Of a stretch of 64,000 nt of DNA, positions 59,098-64,000 are shown in pieces. Both the position numbers and the translations under genes were made by a program. How positions within the stretch are numbered: position 1 is the stretch's first letter; every line of letters starts with the position of its first letter. Origin of the DNA: JACCTI01 sp051005695 (GTDB lineage Bacteria > Verrucomicrobiota > Verrucomicrobiia > Chthoniobacterales > UBA10450); contig JBPCJC010000018.1 of the NCBI GenBank assembly GCA_051005695.1, forward strand, positions 48,379 through 112,378, written 5' to 3'. Below the pieces are notes generated by a model. The model was not told the DNA's origin and did not search any database. It saw only the letters and a program-made list of their open reading frames with translations.

Positions 59098-59868
59098 TTA
59101 TCCGCGCCGCGCGTCGAGATGGTGCTTAGGACTCTTCTTTGCTCTTGGGAGGTCGCGTCCGAATTGTCGGACCTGGAAGAGGAGGGGACGTGGGGTGATG
59201 CAAACAGTGGGATTGATGGGACACCCGGCCGCGCGCAGGCCGGTGGCGATCCAATTGTTGCAATTGTGGAAGGCGGAATAGCGGCCTCGGGCGCGATACC
59301 ATCCTTTCTCGAGGTGGATGGGCCGATGGAATTCGTCGAGCGCGTAGGTTTGTGAGATGTGCTGGCAAAGGCGGTCGAAACCGCGCTCGGAAAGTCGGAC
59401 GGCGACGACCGTAACTTTCGAGTTTTCGAATTGATTGAAACCGTCGCAAAGGAGAACCGTCTTCGTAGAACCGCGGAGAGCGTGGAAGGCGGTGCGCGGC
59501 GTCAGCGGTTTGCGATAGCCGTCATCCTCGCCCCAGCCGATTTCGAGATACTTAAAGCCGTCGAAGTCATGGCTGGCGGGCCAGACCCCGGGTGGAATCT
59601 GCAAGCGCTGCACCGCGACGCCCGTGTGAAGGATGCTGTGATTGACGACGAAGACGGTGCGAGCCGGCTCGCCGGCGCGTGGCGGAAAGAGCGATTTGTT
59701 CGGCCCGACACAGCCGAAGGCGAAGAGCGCACAGCTCGCGGGGAAGACGAACTTTACGATCGCAAGTGCGATGCGCTTCGCGGGACCTGAGCGAGACGGC
59801 GTTTTCAATTCACCGCGGGCGAAGAGTGTTTGGCGTTGCACGGCGGGAGTGCTAGACGGATAAACCAT
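59098..59868 (-). CDS. DUF2459 family membrane/lipoprotein
   Basis: 256 aa from ATG 59868. An N-terminal hydrophobic segment ending LFAFGCVGP could be a lipoprotein signal. The conserved part (FVVNHSILHTGVAVQRLQIP, then KYLEIGWGEDDGYRKPLTPR and FHNCNNWIATGLRAAGCPI) matches DUF2459, a family of unknown function with conserved His, Asp and Cys that suggests a hydrolase-like fold. The start codon is only 3 bp from the divergent peptidase start, so one of the two starts may be further downstream. The frame extending upstream to 60213 overlaps the peptidase and is rejected. Confidence 0.75.
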   Translation of the reverse strand: MVYPSSTPAVQRQTLFARGELKTPSRSGPAKRIALAIVKFVFPASCALFAFGCVGPNKSLFPPRAGEPARTVFVVNHSILHTGVAVQRLQIPPGVWPASHDFDGFKYLEIGWGEDDGYRKPLTPRTAFHALRGSTKTVLLCDGFNQFENSKVTVVAVRLSERGFDRLCQHISQTYALDEFHRPIHLEKGWYRARGRYSAFHNCNNWIATGLRAAGCPINPTVCITPRPLLFQVRQFGRDLPRAKKSPKHHLDARRG

Positions 59869-59871
59869 CAC

Positions 59872-61362
59872 ATGAATCGGAAAACTACTTTCTCCGCTGC
59901 GCTTGCCGCTTTCGCCATCATCGCCACAACGCCGAGGTCCTACTCGGCCGATCTCACCGACATCAAAGCCGAGGTCACGAAGCGACATGAGGAGGCGGTC
60001 AAGCGGTTGCAGGATTGGATCAAGCTGCCGTCGATCGCGGCGGAGAATCTGAATTATCCGGCGGGGGCGGAATACATGGCGAAGCTGGCGAAGGACGCGG
60101 GCTTCCAGGAAGCAACGGTCGTGCAGACCGATGGGAAGCCGGGCGTTTTCGCGACGCTCGATGCGGGCGCGCAGAAAACCGTCGGCCTCTACTTCATGTA
60201 TGACGTGAAACAATTCGATCCGAAGGAATGGACTTCGCCGCCGCTCGCCGCCGCGCTGGTCGATAAACCGGGGATCGGGAAATCAATCGTCGGCCGCGGG
60301 GCGGTGAATCAAAAGGGACCGGAGGCAGCGTTTCTCGCCGCGCTCCATGCGATCAAAGGCGCGGGCAAGAAATTACCGGTGAACCTGGTGCTGGTGGCGG
60401 AAGGCGAGGAAGAGATCGGTTCGCCGCACATCGGGCAGATCGTGCGCAAGCCGGAAGTGGAAGCGGTGTTGAAGAAAACGATGGGGATCTTCATGCCTTC
60501 GACGATGCAGGGACTCGATGGCGTGGTCACGATTAGCCTCGGCGCGAAAGGCGTGATTGAATGCGAGCTTACTTCGAGCGGAGAAAAATGGGGGCGCGGT
60601 CCGGCGAAGGATGTGCACTCGTCGCTCAAGGCGATGGTCGACAGCCCGGCGTGGCATTTAGTGCATGCCTTGAACACGCTCGTCTCGGAAGACGGCAACG
60701 ACATCACGATCGAAAATTATCCGAAGCCGCGCGCGTTGACCGCGGAGGAAAAAAAGATGATCGCGGATGTCTCGAAAGCGGAGAGCGAAGATCAACGCAA
60801 GCAGCAGCTCGGGGTGCAGCATTGGATCAATGATCTATCGTGGGAACAGGCGCAGGAGCGGTTGGAATCGCAGCCGACGGTGAACATCGAAGGGCTGGTC
60901 GGCGGTTACACCGGACCCGGCGGCAAGACCGTCCTGCCGCACAAGGCTGCGGCGAAACTCGATCTGCGTCTGGTGCCGGGAATGAAAGCGGACGAGGCGT
61001 TCGCGGCCTTGAAAGCGCATTTGGCGAAGAAGGGTTTTGGCGACATCGAAGTGAACATGACCGGCGGTTATGATCCGACGACGAGCTCGGCTGACTCGCC
61101 TTTGATCAAGGCGCAGGTCGCGGTCTTGAAGAGCGCAGGAATCGATCCGCTGCTCTGGCCGTGGAACGCCGGTTCGTATCCGGGTTACGTCTTCACCAAC
61201 CCGCCGCTCAGTCTGGCCGCGGGACATTTCGGTCTTGGCCACGGCAGCGGCGCGCACGCTCCCGATGAATATTACGTGATCGAATCGACCAACCCGAAGG
61301 TTGAAGGCTACGACGGCGCGGTCATGTCCTTCGTGGAATATCTCTACGAGTTGGCGAAGTAA
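59872..61362 (+). CDS. Exported M20-family dipeptidase-like peptidase
   Basis: 496 aa from ATG 59872. Signal peptide (TFSAALAAFAIIATTPRSYS, cut about residue 26). M20 metallopeptidase core: YFMYDVKQFDPKEWTSPPLA with the metal Asp, GRGAVNQKGPEAAFLAALHA, LVAEGEEEIGSPHIG (catalytic Glu pair) and HGSGAHAPDEYYVIES near the end. At the first metal site the usual H-x-D is Y-x-D-V (MYDV), as in some carnosinase-like members. Probably a periplasmic di- or tripeptidase. Unlike the other M20 protein in the window it belongs to the M20 A/F-like group. Confidence 0.87.
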   Translation: MNRKTTFSAALAAFAIIATTPRSYSADLTDIKAEVTKRHEEAVKRLQDWIKLPSIAAENLNYPAGAEYMAKLAKDAGFQEATVVQTDGKPGVFATLDAGAQKTVGLYFMYDVKQFDPKEWTSPPLAAALVDKPGIGKSIVGRGAVNQKGPEAAFLAALHAIKGAGKKLPVNLVLVAEGEEEIGSPHIGQIVRKPEVEAVLKKTMGIFMPSTMQGLDGVVTISLGAKGVIECELTSSGEKWGRGPAKDVHSSLKAMVDSPAWHLVHALNTLVSEDGNDITIENYPKPRALTAEEKKMIADVSKAESEDQRKQQLGVQHWINDLSWEQAQERLESQPTVNIEGLVGGYTGPGGKTVLPHKAAAKLDLRLVPGMKADEAFAALKAHLAKKGFGDIEVNMTGGYDPTTSSADSPLIKAQVAVLKSAGIDPLLWPWNAGSYPGYVFTNPPLSLAAGHFGLGHGSGAHAPDEYYVIESTNPKVEGYDGAVMSFVEYLYELAK

Positions 61363-61398
61363 ATTTGTGCGCGCTCCTGGAGGTTGCCTAACGAGTCG

Positions 61399-62532
61399 AT
61401 GAAAGTTCGTCTTTGCGCGGAGAGGCTTCGGCAATTCGCGCGTGACGAAGCGGAAGTATTCGTCGCCTTTATCGGCACCCGCTTGTTGGTTTGCGCCTTG
61501 GCTTGCGGGGCCTACGAAATTTTTCAGCATGGCGAGGCCGCGGTGCTGCCCAGCGCGCTCCCGTGGAATCTGTTCTTTCATTGGGATGCGCTTTGGTACG
61601 CGCGCATCGTCCAGCACGGTTACGAGTACACGCCCGGGGCAGCTTCGAGCGTAGCTTTTTTCCCGCTCTTTCCGCTCGCCCTCGGCGCTTTTCGCTGGCT
61701 CACCGGCGCCTGGGCGCCATTCAGCGGTTTTGTCTTATCGAATGCGGCCCTGCTCGGCGCGGGGATTTGTTTGCGCAGAGTGGCCCGACTGGATTACGGC
61801 GGCCGAGTCCCCGACCGCGCGGTTTGGTTTTTGTTTCTTTGTCCAGCGACGTTTTTCCATTCGGCCGGTTTCCAGGAATCGTTCTTTCTCTTGCTCTCGT
61901 TAGGCGCGCTTCTGCAGGCGCGACGCGGGCGCTGGATTGCGGCCGGAATTTTGGGCGCCCTCCTGAGCGCGTGCCACGGGAACGGCGTCCTGATCCTCCT
62001 GCCCTTGGCGTGGGAGGCGTGGTGCAGTTTTTCGCCTAACGAGTTCTCGGCTCGAAAAATTCTCTCGCGCGGCGCCTGCTTAGCGCTCGTCCCGCTCGGC
62101 TTGCTCGCTTTTGCCGGGTATCTTTTCTTCCGTTTCGGCGACGCCCTCGCCTTTGCCCATAACCAGAGCGTGTTCTATCGAGAATTGGACTGGCCGTGGG
62201 CGGGCTTCCCGACCGCTTGGTCGGATCCGTGGCCAACCGGCGCGCTGCAGTTAACTGCGGCGATCGCGGGAATTTTTCTTTGTGGGATGGCGTATCGCGT
62301 GCGCCTTCGGACGAGCTATCAGCTCTACGCGATCGCGATGCTGCTCCTCACGCTGAGCACCAGTTTCCTAACCGCGACCCCGCGTCTCCTCTGCGAGATT
62401 TCTCCGTTCTATCTCGCGCTCGCTCTCGGCACGATCGGTTCGGAAAAATATTTCCTGCTCGCGCTGGCCTCGAGCACGGGCGTGATGGTGATCTCGCTCG
62501 CGCTCTTCGTTTGCGGGTACCCGATGGTCTGA
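61399..62532 (+). CDS. PIG-V-like integral membrane mannosyltransferase
   Basis: 377 aa, about ten membrane helices. NLFFHWDALWYARIVQHGYE near the N-terminus holds the W-D motif of GT-C fold glycosyltransferases; FFPLFPLALGAFRWLTG, then CPATFFHSAGFQESFFLLL and LLCEISPFYLAL near the end are the PIG-V/GPI-mannosyltransferase-like pattern found in bacteria. It would use a polyprenyl-phosphate sugar donor on the outer face. An exact dispersed 9-mer ends 4 bp before the ATG (61386-61394); two more lie inside (61897, 62034). Confidence 0.82.
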   Translation: MKVRLCAERLRQFARDEAEVFVAFIGTRLLVCALACGAYEIFQHGEAAVLPSALPWNLFFHWDALWYARIVQHGYEYTPGAASSVAFFPLFPLALGAFRWLTGAWAPFSGFVLSNAALLGAGICLRRVARLDYGGRVPDRAVWFLFLCPATFFHSAGFQESFFLLLSLGALLQARRGRWIAAGILGALLSACHGNGVLILLPLAWEAWCSFSPNEFSARKILSRGACLALVPLGLLAFAGYLFFRFGDALAFAHNQSVFYRELDWPWAGFPTAWSDPWPTGALQLTAAIAGIFLCGMAYRVRLRTSYQLYAIAMLLLTLSTSFLTATPRLLCEISPFYLALALGTIGSEKYFLLALASSTGVMVISLALFVCGYPMV

Positions 62533-62546
62533 ATTCGCGCGAAACG

Positions 62547-62972
62547 CTAGACGAGTTTTGCCTGCAATTTTATTTCGACGCCGGCGAGCGCTCTGGAAAC
62601 CGGGCAGGTCTTCTTCGTTTTCTCGGCCTCTTCCTGAAACTTCGCGTCCTCGATCCCGGGCACTTCGGCCTCGGTGTTGAGTTCGATCGTGGTGATCTTC
62701 GGCCCGTCGGCCAGCATCTCCAGTTTCACGATTGCAGTCGTGTTGATCCGCTTCGGATCGTGGCCCGCCTTGCTCAAATTCGACGCCAGCGCCATGGAGA
62801 AACAACCAGCCTGCGCGGCGCCGATCAGTTCTTCTGGATTCGTCCCTGCGCCGCTCTCGAAGCGCGACTGAAAACTGAACGGACCTTCGTAGCCGTCTTT
62901 TCCCAGTTTCATTTTGCCGCTGCCTTCCTTGAGCGTGCCGTTCCAAACTGCTGAGCCTTTTCGTTCTGACAT
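62547..62972 (-). CDS. osmC: OsmC-family organic hydroperoxide reductase
   Basis: 141 aa from ATG 62972 (MSERKGSAVWNGTLKEGSGK). The catalytic cysteines are C57 (AAQAGCFSMAL) and C123 (KTCPVSRALAG), with TNPEELIGAAQAGCF typical of OsmC. It reduces organic hydroperoxides with dihydrolipoamide or thiol reductants. Convergent with the membrane transferase gene. Not in an obvious operon. Confidence 0.92.
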   Translation of the reverse strand: MSERKGSAVWNGTLKEGSGKMKLGKDGYEGPFSFQSRFESGAGTNPEELIGAAQAGCFSMALASNLSKAGHDPKRINTTAIVKLEMLADGPKITTIELNTEAEVPGIEDAKFQEEAEKTKKTCPVSRALAGVEIKLQAKLV

Positions 62973-63109
62973 GATGCTGATCTCCGGTTGAGGTTTGAGG
63001 GGTTTCCCTACGCGCGCCGGCATTTTTCTGCAAGCGGTCGTGGCGGCAAATGCTTTTGCCGGACTGGCACAGGCACTGCTTAAAAATTAACCGCTCGTCT
63101 TCTTGCGTT

Positions 63110-63529
63110 ATGACCTTTCGGAAAAAAATTCTGCTCGTCGATTACGAGCCCCGGATGACCGCGGCGGTGAAATCCGCGCTCGAGGAAACGGGCAAGTACG
63201 TGATCAAGTCGGAGAACGATAGCCGCCAGGCGTTCAATGCCGCGCGCTGGTTTCAGCCAGATTTAATTCTCTTCGACGTCAACATTACCACCCGGCACGG
63301 CGAGTCCGCCGCGCAACAGTTGCAGGCCGATCCAACGTTTCGCGAAACCCCGGTGGTTTTCCTGAGCGTGAACGGCGCGTTTGACGGCGGCGTTGCTTCC
63401 GGCGGAATTCTGAGCGGTTACAGTTTTCGCGTGAACCCAATCCGGATCGAAGAATTCGTCCGCTACGTCGCGGAACTGCTGACCCCACCGGCGGAACGCA
63501 AAACCAAACGCCTGCCGGAAACGACCTAG
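63110..63529 (+). CDS. Stand-alone response-regulator receiver domain, atypical
   Basis: 139 aa from ATG 63110. CheY-like fold: acidic patch D11 (LLVDYEP), phosphoacceptor D56 (LILFDVNI), S86 at the switch Ser/Thr position (VVFLSVNG). The conserved Lys of beta-5 (normally K-P) is replaced: FRVN109-P110. Loss of this Lys usually changes or weakens the phosphorylation response, so it may act without or with altered phosphorylation. No output domain and no adjacent histidine kinase. Basic C-terminal tail. Confidence 0.83.
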   Translation: MTFRKKILLVDYEPRMTAAVKSALEETGKYVIKSENDSRQAFNAARWFQPDLILFDVNITTRHGESAAQQLQADPTFRETPVVFLSVNGAFDGGVASGGILSGYSFRVNPIRIEEFVRYVAELLTPPAERKTKRLPETT

Positions 63530-63906
63530 CCGGTCGACTGCTTGTAAGCGGCTGCGTCCTTGAGCTGCCTGACGTCGTCGGGCGAATCCATCTTCAGAAC
63601 AAAGATCCAGCCTTCGCCGAAGGGGTCGGTGTTCACCAGCGCCGGATTGGTCGAGAGGGCCTCGTTCGCTTCCACGACTTCGCCTTTCACCGGCGCGTAA
63701 ATATCGCTCGCGGCTTTGACCGATTCGACGACCGCGATCTGCCCGCGCGCGTCGACTTTTGTTCCGACTTTCGGGAGCTCCACGTAGACCACATCGGTTA
63801 GCTCGGCTTGTGCGTGATCAGTAATGCCGACGCGCGCCTTGTCGCCTTCGACGCGGACCCATTCGTGCGACTCGGTGTAATGAAGTTCGTCGGGAACGTT
63901 GCTCAT
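63526..63906 (-). CDS. gcvH: Glycine cleavage system H protein
   Basis: 126 aa lipoyl carrier that shuttles the aminomethyl group between the P, T and L proteins. Lipoylation site K64 in VVESVKAASDIYAPVKGEVV; the C-terminal DPFGEGWIFVLKM is diagnostic. Its ATG overlaps the gcvT stop (TCATGAG). The 3' end overlaps the convergent receiver gene by 4 bp. Confidence 0.96.
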   Translation of the reverse strand: MSNVPDELHYTESHEWVRVEGDKARVGITDHAQAELTDVVYVELPKVGTKVDARGQIAVVESVKAASDIYAPVKGEVVEANEALSTNPALVNTDPFGEGWIFVLKMDSPDDVRQLKDAAAYKQSTG

Positions 63907-64000
63907 GATTTTTTGTAGAGTGGTTTCTTTTCGATGACAGCAGGAAATTTTTGCCCGCGAATTTCGATTTCCAATTCGTTGCCGATCTTGGCCAGCGCCG
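63903..64000 (-). CDS. gcvT: Aminomethyltransferase GcvT, C-terminal end only
   Basis: The last 31 codons and stop run off the right edge. ALAKIGNELEIEIRGQKF then PAVIEKKPLYKKS is the typical end of glycine cleavage T protein (family pattern G-x-x-(I/V)E(I/V)-(I/V)RG-K-x-F-P-A-x-x-x-K-K-P-F/L-Y). It overlaps gcvH by 4 bp, giving the order gcvT-gcvH. Confidence 0.85.
   Translation of the reverse strand, partial: ALAKIGNELEIEIRGQKFPAVIEKKPLYKKS

Larger units (their letters stand above)
184..62042. repeat. Dispersed 9-mer TCGTTAGGC, at least 38 exact copies
   Basis: Exact copies on the plus strand start at 184, 874, 5863, 7686, 9813, 15164, 15342, 15946, 24491, 38395, 41491, 42824, 43395, 46402, 47460, 48087, 51537, 52673, 57749, 58469 and 61897; complementary copies (GCCTAACGA) start at 2446, 5530, 6852, 7205, 27575, 30942, 31942, 32680, 37668, 45800, 46953, 50421, 51677, 57051, 57417, 61386 and 62034. 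In 28 of 38 the base before T is C, and in 18 the 11-mer ACTCGTTAGGC is complete. About 20 one-mismatch copies add to these, chiefly TCGTTAGTC, TTGTTAGGC and CCCTAACGA. Positions were found by eye, so the count is a minimum. Confidence 0.92.

Noticed and set aside
184..62042. TCGTTAGGC as a Chi- or KOPS-like polar chromosome signal
   Set aside because: 21 copies on one strand and 17 on the other show no clear orientation bias in this window; a genome-wide skew test could reopen this.
4003..62340. Frequent GCGATCGC octamer (HIP1-like)
   Set aside because: About a dozen or more copies were noticed, several times chance, but Ala/Ile/Arg codon use in GC-rich DNA rich in CGATCG may explain it; far weaker than the TTAG motif.
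1..64000. tRNA, rRNA, CRISPR or insertion sequence
   Set aside because: No cloverleaf with a TTCRA-type arm, no spaced direct repeats and no transposase frame were found in the short intergenic gaps.

Overview
The window is a high-GC (roughly 60% by eye) chromosomal segment from a member of the Verrucomicrobiota, most likely the Spartobacteria/Chthoniobacterales branch. The evidence is a complete four-gene Verru_Chthon pseudopilin cassette, a verrucomicrobial-style C-terminal domain on an autotransporter-like protein, a DAP-type MurE, and a division and cell-wall (dcw) cluster with a MurC-MurB fusion. Genes are packed tightly with many 4-bp ATGA/GTGA overlaps. I saw no tRNA, rRNA, CRISPR array, insertion sequence or prophage.

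Layout: 1-438 is the 3' end of a thioredoxin-reductase-like gene. 562-7692 is an aa3-type cytochrome c oxidase operon in the order ctaD-ctaE-ctaF-two small membrane genes-ctaC-ctaA-ctaB-sco. 7689-13874, mostly minus strand, holds rmlA, a glycosyltransferase, a Dabb protein, an isolated nuoA, a secreted protein of unknown role and a XerC/D recombinase. 14081-16421 holds a UVR-motif protein, a molybdopterin oxidoreductase and the one long intergenic stretch. 16427-22014 (minus) is the pseudopilin cassette. 22192-28029 (plus, divergent from it) is a GspE/PilB-type motor followed by a roadblock protein, an MglA-type GTPase and an MglB-type roadblock protein. 28036-33209 (minus) has fabF, a GuaB-like enzyme and an ExbB/ExbD/TonB-like set. 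33282-52082 is a 15-gene dcw operon from mraZ to ftsZ, preceded by a clear MraZ operator. 52098-64000 carries an autotransporter-like surface protein, two M20 peptidases, a family B DNA polymerase, a PIG-V-like membrane transferase, OsmC, a receiver protein, gcvH and the end of gcvT.

The most striking signal is not a gene. The 9-mer TCGTTAGGC (extended consensus ACTCGTTAGGC) occurs at least 38 times exactly, on both strands, against about half a copy expected by chance. It sits in every open reading frame it can occupy, using otherwise rare codons, and also supplies the stop codons of several genes. Density, length and lack of strand preference resemble the DNA uptake sequences of Neisseriaceae and Pasteurellaceae. 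A pilus-type motor and pseudopilins lie in the same window, but the link to DNA uptake is inference.

Other points: the MglA-type GTPase appears to start at ACG; MurD has both P-loop glycines replaced; FtsZ has lost the usual Asn and first Asp of its T7 loop; the family B polymerase seems to lack a key proofreading residue.
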